Origin: Ceratorhiza oryzae-sativae
Taxonomy: Eukaryota; Basidiomycota; Agaricomycetes; Cantharellales; Ceratobasidiaceae
Direction of reading: 5' to 3'
Length of the DNA stretch: 64,000 nt
Assembly: GCA_030998015.1 (NCBI GenBank)
Contig: JARWMV010000235.1
Span: forward strand, 1,364,001-1,428,000
Part shown: positions 37,741-49,931 of the stretch, piece after piece
Layout of the letters: each line of letters starts with the position of its first letter
How positions within the stretch are numbered: position 1 is the stretch's first letter
Notes under the pieces: generated by a model
Databases searched by the model: none
Told to the model about the DNA's origin: nothing
What the model saw: the letters and a program-made list of their open reading frames with translations, nothing else
Program-made: the position numbers and the translations under genes

Positions 37741-38342
37741 ACTTGTGATCTACACCTCCTGTCTGATTTTTCAGAATAAACATAAGGACTAAACCTCAGC
37801 TATGGATTCAAAAGAGGCCCACCTAAATGCTTTGAAAAGACGAGATGTTGCTATTTTACAAAGAAATTAGTCAACTGGATTTGACCTGGGTACTGAGGAA
37901 TATACTCGGGCGCTATTCTGCACAGCATCGATGGACCGAACCTTGCGGTATAAAAGATATCAGCATCTGGAGGTGGACGATGAGCCTCTCCGTATCCCAG
38001 GGATCAACTGAACCAATGTCGGAACCTGACAAGTTAGCACCCTATTCCACATATTCCAACCGTGGGCCAAAGATAATGATTGTGAGTATATTCCTAATCC
38101 TGGGCTTTAGTGGCACAAACTACGGGATTAAATATTGTTTGGTTGGAATGCTAGTCACTGAGAGTGAGTCTGTGTCTCGTGCAGTGAGACATCGAAACGG
38201 TATCAATGTCTGTTCGTCTTTTCTTAGCAGGGGGAAAAATCGGGAGCAAGCGACGTTTTGGGGATTGGCGGAGGCCCTGATACCAATGTGAGCATGATAT
38301 TGCCTTCCCCTTGCACTAAGTATTGATCATGACCCGGATGCT
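37741..38342. other. Upstream region of TPR-CHAT gene
   Basis: Probable promoter and possibly undetected 5' exons. The frame at 37845-38291 shows no domain, and the sequence around 37802-37970 looks weakly coding in shifting frames. No splice structure could be supported. Confidence 0.35.
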
Positions 38343-41300
38343 GTGAATATTATGAAGAATAAAACAGCATCCGGTGCCCCCCTGGAGCAAACCTGTTTTG
38401 AGGCAGACAGCCCAAGGTCATTCACACCCATAACCAAGGATCAGACGGATGCTGCAACACTCGTACAGGGTCAACTTCAATCCCACAGCATTCACGTACA
38501 GTCGAATTATAAACGAGGAAAGCCTGGATCATTGGCTGTAGAGGCAGACCAGAGTTGGGAGACTTATCAACGATCAAAGCGATCGGACGATTTAGATGCT
38601 GCAATATGCTCGAATACAAGCGCTCATGAACAGGCCTCCGAGGAGCCGGGTAGGAGACTCCAGTTGGTAAACGAGTTGCCATTTTATTTCTGGATCGGGC
38701 TCAGCGCCTTGGTCAAGTGAATGATATTGAGAAGGCCATCCAGCACTGCAAGCAAGCTGTCGAGCTAGCCCCAGATGACGACGAAGACAGGCCTGCGTAC
38801 TTGAACAATTTGGGGAACGCCTACTACCTACTCTTCAGCCGTTTAGGCAAGGCGAGCTATGCCGATCAAGCTCTGGAATTCTATTCGCAGTCCATTTCGC
38901 TTATGCCAGACACCCGTCAAGATAAGCCAACTTCTCTGAACAACCTAGGTAGCACCCATTTTTTGCTGTTTGAGCGTCGAGGCACACTAGAGGATATCTA
39001 CAAAGCTATTGGATATCACACCCAAGCAGTTGCGCTCACTCCTGGGAATAATCCTGACAAATCCACATATTTGGATAGTCTTGGGAGCGCCTATGGCTCA
39101 TTGTTTGAGCGTCTGGGCAATATGGAAGCTCTCCATAATTCCGTTGACTATCATATGCAGGCAGTCAAGCTCACCCCCGAAAACCATCCAGACAGACCAA
39201 TTTGCCTAAACAACCTTGGAAGCTCATATCACGCCTTATTTGACCGTTTAGGCGAGCTGAATTATATCCACAGTGCTATCGAGTGCTTCACACAAGCAAT
39301 TGATCTTATTCCTGATGGGCATATCGATAAATCACTGTCTTTGAATAACCTAGGTGGTGCTTATCACTCGCTATTTCAGCGTCTAGGGGAGTCGGAACAT
39401 CTTCAGAGTGCAATCGACTACTATAGACACGCATTCATACTTACTCCTGATGGGCACCCAGATAGATTGGCGCGACTCAATAACTTAGGGACAGCTTACC
39501 ATTCCATGTTTGAGTGTTCAGGCGACCTGGAACATCTCCAGAATGCGATTGATTATTATTCTCAAGCAGTGCTTATTCCTGACAACCATCCAGATAAACC
39601 ATCATACTTGAACAACCTGACGACTGCGTATTGCGCACTGTTTAAGTATTCCGACAAGCTAGAAGACCTCCAAACTAGTATTGATTATGGCACTCAGGCG
39701 GTCACGCTTATCCCTGCTGATCATCTGGATAGGCCAGCATGTCTGAATAATCTAGGGGGCAGCTATTACAACCTGTTTAAGCATCTGAACAAGTTGGAGC
39801 ATCTTCATAGCGCCATCCATCAATACACTCAAGCAGCCACTCTCACCCCTGAAGGTCATCCCGACAAGGCTCGTTATTCGAATATCTTGGGGAAACTGCA
39901 TTTTCTACTTTACGAGATCACAGATCAGGTCGAGGATGCCAATAAATCATGCAACTACTTCAAATCTGCAGCTTTGTCGCCAACGGGTCATCCAAGCGTC
40001 AAGCTTGAGGCATCGACTCTCTGGGCTCCCCATCCCATGAACGAGGTGTCCACTCTGCTTGACGTATATGGGCATTGTATGGCGCTTCTTCCGGAGACTA
40101 TATGGTTGGGAACCACCGTTCAACGCCGGTACGAGAGTCTGACTTCCGAAATACAAAGCACCGCAGCCGATGCGGTGATGATGGCCATATTTATGCAGAA
40201 TTATGGACTTGCAATCGAGTGGCTAGAGCAAGGGCGCTGCTTGGTTTGGGGACAAATGCTCCAACTTCGGACACCACTTGATGACCTAGCCAATTCGCAT
40301 CCAGAAATAGCAAAAGAGCTTCAACACTTATCGTATCAACTCGAACATGCGTCTGTGGTTGGATCTGAAACGCAGCCCACCCACGATCGTCAGCGTAAAG
40401 GGTCGCTTCGTGATATTGCCCTTTTGTACAGCAAGCTAGCCGACCAAAGAGATAGGCTTATTAAACGGGTTAGGCTGCTACCAGGGTTCGATGACTTTCT
40501 TCGACCGCCTAAAGCATCCAAGCTTGTGAGCTACGTATCACATGGAGTAGCCGTAATCATAAACGTCCAAATGCTCCGTTGTGATGCGATCATCGTCGAA
40601 TCAAGTACTCAAAGTATCTCGCATATTACTTTGGATGATTTCTCCATCGAAAAGGCAGAGGATTTATGCAAACAGATGGCTACATGTTTGCGATCCCAAG
40701 GTATAAGCCGTGGCTTCAAGAGGCCAGAGACTCGGTCTGGAGGATCGCTCAAGGACATCTTGGCTACGTTGTGGTCTGACATTGTCAAGCCCGTAATAGA
40801 CCATCTAGGCATATCCGTAAGTTCACTTAGTCAAATATTTTCTCTGCCTTACACCTCCCCCTACAGCATGCCGTTCCCCTGAAGGATTTGCCGTCTATTA
40901 CGTGGTGTGTTACTGGCCCACTAGCCTTTCTCCCCATACACGCTGCCGGCCTATATGACAACCCTAACACCATCTTACCAAATCTGGCTATATCTTCTTA
41001 CACGCCAAATCTCAGTTCCTTGAGCCAATCTCGTGTGGGACAGCCAGCATTTTCTGGCGTTCTAGCTGTCGGTCATCAATCATCTGTCCGGCATCTCACC
41101 CCCCTGCCCGGAATAAAGGACGAATTAGACAGAGTAGAGCAGCAATTAGTGGGAAAGAAGTTTACCCGATTGGATGAAGGCGCTGCGACGACAGATGCCG
41201 TATTAACAGCGATGGCAAATCATAGCTGGGTACACTTTGCATGCCACGCATCCCAAGACCCCCTTGATCCTCAGAAGAGTGCGCTACACCTCCACGACGG

Positions 41301-41664
41301 CGACTTGGATCTCGCAACAATATCCAGGCATCCAACAAAAAACATCAATTTAGCCATCTTGTCCGCGTGCCAGACTGCAACTGGTGCCGAGGCGCTGCCA
41401 GACGAGGCGGTCCATCTCGCAGCCGGCTTATTGATGACAGGTTGTCCAAATGTCATTGCAACAATGTGGTCTATCAGTGATGAAGACGCTCCTATCGTCT
41501 CAGGGAAACTATATGAATTTCTGCTTGAAGATCAAGTGCCGGATAGTCGGAAATCTCCCAGAGCTCTCCATATGGCGGTGAAGCAGCTTCGAGACACGAT
41601 TGGAGTCAACAATTTTGTTCGATGGGTGCCGTATGTTCATATGGGAGGCATATCAAGCGATTGA
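38343..41664 (+). CDS. TPR-CHAT caspase-like protein
   Basis: TPR array followed by a CHAT domain, a caspase/separase-fold cysteine protease domain. From about 38760 to 40010 there are nine 44-45-residue TPR-like units of the form LNNLG-AYH-LF-RLG--EHL--AIDYY-QAV-LTPD-HPD. A helical linker follows. A 50-base intron (40817-40866) joins GIS to HAVPLKDLPSITW. The CHAT domain shows LPGIKDELDRVEQQL, the catalytic His in WVHFACHAS, the catalytic Cys in LAILSACQTATG, HLAAGLLMTGCPNVIATMWSISDEDAP, and ends YVHMGGISSD with TGA at 41662-41664. Both dyad residues are present, so a protease is plausible. The 5' end is uncertain: frames change near 38614-38617 (one base missing) and 38649-38655 (one extra base), linking DDLDAAI, ALMNRPPRSR and ETPVGKRVAILFLDRAQRLG. 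There is no canonical start at 38717. Confidence 0.8.
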
Positions 41665-42355
41665 GGGGGCCACTTTAGCCGCCAGGATAAATACACGCAT
41701 GTAGTGGTGCGTAAATAGGGTAAAGGAGTAGCACTATTCATCAATAGCAATATTAAAGGAATGATTATTACCTTGCCTTTGCTGGCGTTTCTGAGGGACC
41801 TTGTGGAGTTTAAAACCGTCGCCCGGTCCCACTATCTCAGTCCGGTTCGTTGGCAAACAACACACCCAAGGTCTGATGAAGCTGCTTCTTGACTATTTTT
41901 CTTATGACTTTGAATGCGGTGTCCCTTAATACAACAACGCCGGGTAGGTACCTCAGACCGTGGTTGCGAACTTACCTGCTCGCGAGCATCACTTCCCCTG
42001 CATCTCCTCGTGCCCACCAAACAAAAAAAAACTGTTATATCGGGTAGCTGTTAGCAGCAAATTCGGATGAAAACGCTCTCTCTGCATTCGAGGACGTCTA
42101 TTCTATGAGGTCATTCTACATCTGTACGTATGCGCTGCCAGGTTCGGCGTGGGGGCATAGCATATGGCAATCAAAATATTGTGATTCCACTCCAATATAA
42201 TAAACAAAATCACATAGTTTGATGCTATATGATATGCAGATTTCTCAAATACTACTGTATTTCTTGATTGTATGCGCAAAATTTCCACAAGACCGATGCA
42301 GCTACGAATGGGCCCGAACCCGCCGAGGACGGACTTAGACTATCAACGTTAGCTA
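41665..42355. other. Convergent spacer TPR-CHAT / AFG1
   Basis: Three-prime regions of two converging genes. Its right end (from about 42256) is the second member of the duplicated AFG1 3' block. No other feature was recognised. Confidence 0.4.
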
Positions 42356-44610
42356 TTATTTTGACTCCTTTCGCCCTTGAACGCCTTTTCCCCACTCTCC
42401 TGCTCCTTTGCCCCAATCCTCTCTCACTCCCCACGCATGGTTCTCGCTCAATTTGGGTGGCTCGGGCCTTCCGCTCCTCCCCCGTCTCTTGTCATACGAA
42501 GCTTCCTCCGCCCAGTCATCCTCCGCACTCAGAGGCAGAGGCGACTCTGTTTCAGTAGCAAACTTTGGGGTTGGTGTGGATGAACGATCGGAGTTTGGGG
42601 AGGATACAATGTCAAGATGCCATGGCTGGTGGATCTGGGCAAGCGGCTGCCAAACGGCGGTCCGCGCATATTTGGCAGATGTCATTTGGATGAGACGAGA
42701 TGTCGCACGAGCATAAGCAAACTTTTCTTCTTGTCCTATTCGACGGAACTGTGAGCTCTCTACGTATGATCTGTGTGGAACGAACGAGCCTCACCCGTGA
42801 AAATAGCCAGTTCGCGCATAGGCAGGTCCTCAGTCTTGCGTGTGTGCTCTTTGGGCTTCGTCTCTCCTCGATCCTCCTGGTACGCCGACACGTTTGGTCG
42901 ATAGTTCACGTTTCCTTCGCTCAATGCCTCCTCCATCATCGTCCTCTCGTTCTCGTTTCCCTCTCCAACGCCGGCCAATTCGTCTGGAAAGAACAGCCCA
43001 TCGATCTTTGCTTCGGCCAAACACACGAGTTTCACCCTCGCCTCGTACAGTGCGTCAATGAGCATGATGAATCGCCGCGCCTGATCTTTTGTTGATAGTC
43101 GAAGAATAGGAATATCGGTGAGGATTAGGGTTGAAAAGGTGGATGCGAGTGTCGTATAGTCTGCGGTTCCAAGAGCAGTGTTGCAGAGTTGTGCAAATGT
43201 AAACCGGGCAATGAGCGGAGTTGAAGGGTCAGGGTGGAGGTAGACTCTGGGTATGAAAAATTGACGGCTGAAAATATTGAGCGTCTTTGAGGTCTCTGTG
43301 CCCATGAATGAGTCTAATGTTGCAAAATGAAATATACGAACCGACCTTTTCGCCCCCTGACGACTTGTTCCACCACCTGCTCAAATTTATCCGCTTCTCC
43401 TTGTAAATACCATCCTCGCCCTTCTTGTCCTTCTACATCACCTTCTCTCCTCCAATCCGTCTCTCCCCCAACCTTGACGACATCGCATCGAGCTTCGAGA
43501 GCGCTAATGAACACCTTTACCCGCTCCGCTCCCAATCCTTTCTTGTATAGCTCGCCTGGAACCTTGTTCGAGGTTGCAACGACCACACCACCCATGCGCC
43601 AAAAGTGCCCAAGCACGTCAGAGAGAATCGAAGCGCTACCAATATCGAGCAGTTGAAGCTCGTCAATATGCAACAGCCAGCCTTGCCGTAGCAGCAAGCG
43701 GGCAGCAAGAACCTGGGCCATCGGCAGCTCAGATACGTAGTTTGACTCGGCAAATTCTTCCTCGAGGCTTGCTGGATCTCCAACCATCGACATTTGGGCC
43801 GAATCGAACAGAGCTTTCCACCTCGCCTTGATCTTCGAACTCCACTTGACTCTGCCGGCGACGCTTGCGGGAGTGAACGGCCTCGCTCGATGGCGTGCGA
43901 CTCGGTGCTGGGTTTCCTCCCATACTGCGCGATAGAGCTCGAGCGTGAGTGTGTTGTAGTGTTTCCGGACCTTGTGTTTGGTGGGGAGGGAGGAAAACCA
44001 CATGTCGAGAAGGAAAGTTTTCCCTCGGCCGGGTGGAGCGATAAGAATAACGCCTGTTAGGATTAGACTAGATTGTCAAGTAGCATGCGAATCGGAACAT
44101 ACCCCTGGGGGAATCGAGCTCAGCCAATTCTCTAGCCATATCTTTTCTCACTAGAAGTGCTCTCGCATCTGGGCTGATCAATCCTTCCTGTGCAAGCCGC
44201 TTTGGCGACCACCAACTAAAGCCTGGAGAAACCACAGGCGCAGCGTGTCCGCTAATAAGATTAGGCACATAATCCTCCAATTCGCGGGTGAGACGTCTAA
44301 GCTATGTTGGAGGTTTGTTGGTGAATCGGTGTAACGTAGAGAGCCAAACTGACCCTCATGACTGCTCGAACCTGTTCTTCATCGTAGCTGATGTCACCAC
44401 GGCAACAAGACCTCGATATAAATCAAGCAGATCTGTGAGCTGTATAGATGTATTTCCATCCGCAATTGTCGAGTCAGATCGTGGGGCCTGGTTCTGTTCT
44501 ATGCCATTCCAACGGAGAGGAGAGGCGTGAAGCGTTCGAGTACTTGGGGGGTGCCCATAGAGCCGCGAACACAAGGTGGCCGAACGCACGACCGACCTAG
44601 AAAATACCAT
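42356..44610 (-). CDS. AFG1: AFG1/LACE1-like mitochondrial ATPase
   Basis: P-loop ATPase of the mitochondrial inner membrane involved in turnover of respiratory-chain subunits. The start at 44608-44610 gives an Arg-rich presequence (MVFSRSVVRSATLCSRLYG...RTLHASPLRWN). Seen: Walker A ILIAPPGRGKTFLLDMWF, the family's KHYNTLTLELYRAVWEE, MAQVLAARLLLRQGWLLHIDELQLLDIGSASILS (Walker B), VVVATSNKVPGELYKKGL, EARCDVVKVGG--DWRREGD, FFIPRVYLH...ARFTFAQLC, TTLASTFSTLILTDIPIL, RRFIMLIDALYEARVKLVC, EEKFAYARATSRLIQMTS and a charged tail ending GRKESK, TAA at 42356-42358. Four or more introns. Compared with the usual pattern, FDEFQVTDIADAM is replaced by IDELQLLDIGSAS. Its 3' end is duplicated at 37381-37740. 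Confidence 0.85.
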
Positions 44611-44775
44611 AATATCGACACAAGTCGAGGCGATCGGTCATGGCTCACTCATGACGTGCAAGTCGATCGCGAGGACAGGCCAGGCGCTGATCATAGTGTA
44701 CGTAATCGAGCGCACATGGTCACTCAAGGAAAATAGGAACAGACAAGTGTGTTACAATCGGCATTCCTTCCATCC

Positions 44776-45589
44776 CTAAATGACTGTACTAGTACTCGCA
44801 GAAGCACGTTGTCTACACTGTTTCCCCCACTCCTCCGGAGTAACGCCCGCTCTCCTCTTAAAAACGCGATGAAAATAAAAAGTACTGAGCCCAGCCTCAC
44901 CAGCTAGCTTGTCCAGCGGTATTTTCTCTCCTCTCCTGGAAGCCTCTTCGATCAAGAGCTTGGCCTTCTCCACTGCAGCCACTTGCCTCTGCTCCGCTGC
45001 CTCACCAGCAGCGTCATCCGGCTTGCAGCGCTTGCATGGCCGGAATCCTGCCTCTGCTGCTTCAATTGTAGTATCATAGAATTTGACGTTGTTGCGGAGT
45101 GGACGCCGAGCAGGACAGGTCGTTCGGCAATATACTTTAGTAGATAGGACTGCATATACGAATGGCACATTTGGAGCACGATCAACTACTGCTCGCCACC
45201 GTGATTCCGATGTCAAGAAAAGTTCGGGGTATGAGCCAGAGGGGGATGCACTGGATGTTACGGGTGGTAAAACTATAATATCCATCCAACTATAATGATC
45301 AAACTATGCTGTATGATGTAAAATGCGTACCAGTTACGAAGTTTTGAGGAAATAATTCCATATTTGACACGGTCGTCGGACGAGGATCCGTCGGCTCGCC
45401 ATTTGAAAGAGTCATCGGGATTTCAGTACTTAACAATGCATTTCCTTGTGTCACACATTCGTGAGTGGAATCCATCTTTTCAAAAAGCCAGCTGTGGTCC
45501 GTGTCGCTCCCGCGGTCTTCAAAGAGTGAATCGTTTAGCCAGTCTCCAAAGTTAAGATCGACATCATCATAGTCGGAGCGAAGAGCCAT
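44776..45589 (-). CDS. Ada metal-binding + AraC-type HTH protein
   Basis: Resembles the N-terminal half of bacterial Ada (B. subtilis AdaA), which takes methyl groups from DNA phosphotriesters onto a zinc-bound Cys and then activates transcription. Start at 45589 gives an acidic leader (DYDDVDLNFGDWLNDSLFED). An intron joins NFVT to VLPPVTSSASP. The Ada domain has WRAVVDRAPNVPFVYAVLSTK followed by the four-Cys set CRTTC...RPCKRC, with FYDTTIEAAEAGF between. The HTH region has IPLDKLAGEAGLSTFYFHRVFKRRAGVTPEEW, ending before TAG at 44776. No O6-alkylguanine transferase domain (PCHR motif) follows, so this protein would act only as a phosphotriester sensor/regulator. A bacterial origin by transfer is plausible. 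Its start codon lies 226 bases from that of the divergent helicase. Confidence 0.8.
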
Positions 45590-45815
45590 GACGGAAATCC
45601 AGAAGGCAAGAGAATTAAAACCTGGATATCAAGCTTTGATAATAATACTCGTCGCCTTTCCAAACTGGAGGTGGGCGTGGCTTGCCGACGTTGATGGCTC
45701 GGGTGGCGCGATGATATTTGATTCGAACCACTACTAAACCCTATGTTATCTAGCGCCGTGATCGTGGCCATAGCCACGTCACCCCCTGTCGCCCAGACTC
45801 GTCCACTTACCCATC

Positions 45816-48800
45816 ATGTCGCGCATAGATTTCAAGGTCGAGGGCGATCCCTTGAAACAAGGATTTCCCAACACCTTGAACATCAGAGTTGTCGATCGTT
45901 CCATCATAGACGACGAAGACCTTGAGCATATCTTGGGCAGCCTAGATTCGCCCAATGCCCGAATTCATTCTGACGTTTACAAATCGTGTACCGGTGTCGA
46001 CATATTCTACGACCAAGAAGCTTCTCTCAAGGGTGTGGTGTTCGTATTCGGCTCGCAGGCTCTTGCTGTTCGCGTGCCGGCCAATGTAGCCGGGACGAGT
46101 GTCGCTGCATACGAAGCAGAAAAAGTGGCGGCGGCAAAGTTGAAAAGTCAAGGAAAAGCCAAAGCCAAGGAGAAGCCAAAAGAAGAAGTCCTAAACACAC
46201 GAGAATCCTCCATTAATCACTTTAGGAAGCTGCTGCAATCCAACCTTGCAGGATTCGGGATGGCTCAAATCACACTGACTCTCTGGTACTTTCTTCGCGA
46301 GCGAGTTGGCGGGGTCAACCTCTCGACCATAAAGTCTGAGCCTTTGCCTCCAGCTTCTTTCAAAGCGGCGTCAAAGAACGATGCCAAGTCTAACCCGGAG
46401 CCAGATCCTCAAGAGAACAAACGCGGTGGCAAAGGGAAAAAAGGTCGCCGAGGAGGTGCTCCAACCCCCAAAAGACTCACAAAAGCAAGCGTCGGATGAA
46501 ACGGCGGCGAACGCAAAGAACAAAAATACCATGGAGTCCGGTAAGATGATGCATTGAAGTGGCATTTCTAATTGTATGAACTTGAGAATGCAGAAGTGAA
46601 AAGACCCGAAGAGGAACCCGCGAACTGGGATAGGGTACCTGTATCCCCTGGTGAAGTGATCCAGTCGATGCCCGAATTTCAACACGTTTCGATAATCGAT
46701 GTAAATACGTACTTTATGAGCGACGATCAAGCTATTTCGCTGCAAGACAGGGTTATCGAAGCGGCTGTGAGGGCATGGCTATCGTTCACGTGCGTCGCGG
46801 TCAATTTTGCAAGTCGATTATCACTATTTACACAAATCACATCATATGTAGGGTGGCGGATAGACTGAAAAACGAGGTTCAGAACTCTCCGGTTGTTCAG
46901 CCATCTTGGCTCTCAGACAAGGTATGGAACTACCTGTTGCGGGCCTAGTACGTAGGGAATTTAACGATACGTGCTAACAGGAGCTTACCTTTTTCGCCGA
47001 ATCCATGGTGACCAAATGGAAAGTCCTCGGGGAACGGAACCCTCGTCAGGAGGTACAACGCGGAGACTACAAGTTTGGAGGTGATGAGGTGGAAAGCCAT
47101 AACTATGCAAACAAGATGCGAGCGAGTAAATACGTAAGTGCCGTCTACAATTAGATCATAACGCATCTTTATCCTCGGCCTTCAGCAATACCTAGCCCAT
47201 TCTCAAGAAGGGGAAGAAAGGCGCTATTTCCTAAAACGCTCTGCTAAGAAAACCGGCAAGCATACTCGGCTCACTGAAAACGAACTCGAAGCCGAGCCAC
47301 CGTCGTCGAATCGACAAAATCCTGACGACGGTGGCTGGGAGGTATCTGGTGGTGGGCGAAAGGGGCACAGACAAAAGCGCAGAGGACAAGTCCGTGATGT
47401 CCGCGAAGACGAATTCGAGTACCGGGAGACCGAGCCTGATCCCATTGCAACCAACGACACGAATGTCGATATACCAGACAATGTGGAGCTTTTCACTTAT
47501 GGCCGAGAGGAAGCTACGAGCTCGGACCGAGAACATGACATGTTCCTGCTGCGACTTCTCGAGAACAGGGGCTCTCTTCGTGGGCCCAAGTACAAAGACT
47601 GCGCATTCATTCGCCGTGTTTGGTTCCCTAATCTTGCTCAAGTCCGCCTCGGTGAAGAACGGAGGCAACGAAAGGAGCAAAACTCAAAGAAAAAGAGTGC
47701 CAAACATGATTTCGTCTATGATTCCTGGGGCGACGACACTGATGAGGAAGAGGTTGCGCGCATACAAGCCCTCACCGTTGCGGAAGGCAGCGAAGATGAA
47801 GAAGACGAGAGTGAGGATGAGAATATCGGATTGAAGGACCCCAAACGTGGAGTGGAGCTCTCCGAAGACATCCGACTCAACGATTCTCAGCTCGGGGTTG
47901 TCGGTCGCGTTGTTGCGCCCAACCCAAACCGTCGCACTCGGGCCACTCTTGTGCATGGTCCTCCTGGAACTGGGAAAACGAGTACTATAGCTGCAGCGGT
48001 GATCATCTTCGCCGAACTGGGCGAGCCCGCGTGGATCATTGCCCAAAGTAACGTTGGTATCATAAACGTGGCCGAAAAGCTTCAAGATGTTGGTTTTAAT
48101 GAATTTGTGTTGCTCGTATCACATGAATACGAATCCTACTGGTACGTGAGAGGGAATCGCCTGGTTTGAGCATTACTGAAAACACGATCTTAGGAAATCT
48201 CGATATAAATCCTTTGGCGACCGTTATTTCATGACCAAGATGCTTGGCAAAAAAAGTTACCAGCAACGACTGCTCGGTTCAAAGGCGGTACTGTGCACAC
48301 TTGCTAGTTTGTCGAGTCCTCTTCTTGAAAGTGCCTTTGCCGCACGGCCGCTACAGCATCTTATCATCGATGAAGCTTCTCAGATTGACATGACCAGTGA
48401 ATTCATGGTAAGCTCGGGCGTGTTGGTGAGTAGACTTCTAACCCTAGATTGTAGCACCTTTTCTACAAACACCGGAGCACGCTCATGAGTGTCTGTTGGT
48501 TCGGAGATCCAAACCAGTGTATGTATCACCAATTTCTCAGTGTAGAATCTATGGCGTTGATATTATGGATCCAACTAGTACCTCCGTATGGTTCAAGCGA
48601 GGGTGCGGAAATCCAGGACATTTTCAAGGTGGAACATCTCCTCGCAAACTCCAGACTATTGAACATATCCTGTACGTGCCATCATAAACCAACACTCGGA
48701 CGAAATACCAAAGCTAAACGATTCACTTTTTGCAGACCGTTTACCGGTGCCAATCGCCAAGTTCATATCCAGCAGGATGTACGAAGACGATTTGAAGCCG

Positions 48801-49763
48801 TTTAATAAACACCCAGTACAAGATCCACGAAAGGCAGTTGTATTTATCGACGTTGCGTCTGGTACTGAAGAAGGTGCTGGGGCTCAGGGAAAGAGCTGGA
48901 AGGTGAGCTTTACCGCCGGCCTTGATTTGCTCCTGGCAATGAGCCCGCCTCGAGGTCAGATAATTAACTGCGTCTGATTCAGAACACAGCCGAAGCAGAG
49001 GTGGTCGTTAGCCTCGTGCAACAATATTATGAGCGTTCTGTCAAGCAAGAATGGGACGAAGAGGAGAAGAAAATCGACTACCAAATCATCACACCGTATG
49101 AAGGGCAGCGGAAACACGTCGAGGAGGAACTCGCGAATGTAGGTCTCAAAAAGGGCGTCTACAACGTGGACAGTTTCCAGGCAAGTTAAACCACCCCGCA
49201 TCCACAACCTAAAAGCCCAAACAATCATCTAGGGAAACGAAGCCGACTTTATCATCACCACCATCGCCAAAACGGGCTCACCGGGTTTTCTGACATCGCG
49301 CAACCGGATGAACGTGCTTCTGACGCGATGCAAACGCGGCCTGGTGGTCGTGAGCCAAAAGGACTTTGTCCAGCGCACCGACAGCCTCTTGCGTGGGTTG
49401 ATCTACAGTCTCGAGCCGTACGATCCGTGGGTCAGCGCCGAGGACGTCATGGCCGGGTACGTGAATTTGCCCGGATCCCCCGCGCCGAATAAGCGGCCGG
49501 CCCCGCCCGCGGCCGCCCAGGTTCCGACGCCGGTGTCGAGGACGAGTTTGCCCCCGAGGCCCGGTGCGAGAGTGTCACCCCTGGCGTCGCAGGTCGTTCG
49601 CCAGGGGCTTGTGCAGCCGACGACGGCTACGGCTGCACCTGCTGTCAAGGGCGCGTGGGGGAATGCGCTCGGTGTGAACCGTGTCAAGGTCGGTGTATGC
49701 GCTGAATTGGAGTGCGTTCGTGCTCAATATGTCTGGTTTTGGCAGAACCCGCATGCGAGATGA
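45816..49763 (+). CDS. SEN1/UPF1-like superfamily 1 helicase, one-base frameshift
   Basis: RNA/DNA helicase of the SEN1-UPF1 group; exact role unknown. The N-terminal roughly 230 residues (MSRIDFKVEGDPLKQG...) match no domain I know and end in a basic KGKKGRRGG stretch. The frame must shift at the C run near 46461-46470 to continue as PKDSQKQASDE and join EVKRPEEEPANWDRV. After acidic linkers come motif I GPPGTGKTST, II HLIIDEASQID, III GDPNQLPPYG (across an intron), LLNISYRLP, DYQIITPYEGQRKHVEEEL, V VYNVDSFQGNEADFIITT and VI SRNRMNVLLTRCKRGLVVV. All core helicase motifs are present. The C-terminus is Pro/Ala-rich and disordered; TGA at 49761-49763 is the end of the open frame, and a last intron cannot be excluded. 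About nine introns. Confidence 0.75.
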
Positions 49764-49931
49764 GGTTGTGTCTGTATTTTTGAAATCCGTTCGCCCTCGA
49801 TGGTTGCCGTCATGTGCTTCCTCCCGCTCACCAATTTACTGAATGAAGACATAACACCATTCAATCGCCAGCCCAAGTTCTATTTCAAAGCCTTCCGCCC
49901 ACATAGTGTGATCGAAGACAAACTATATTTA

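Noticed and set aside
37845..38291. Frame upstream of TPR-CHAT, considered as a gasdermin-like or extra effector gene
   Set aside because: No recognisable fold or motif, low coding quality, and it stops before the TPR frame.
38717..38719. Apparent start of the TPR-CHAT frame
   Set aside because: The codon is GTG within a continuing TPR unit (RLGQVNDIEKAI), so the protein starts further upstream.
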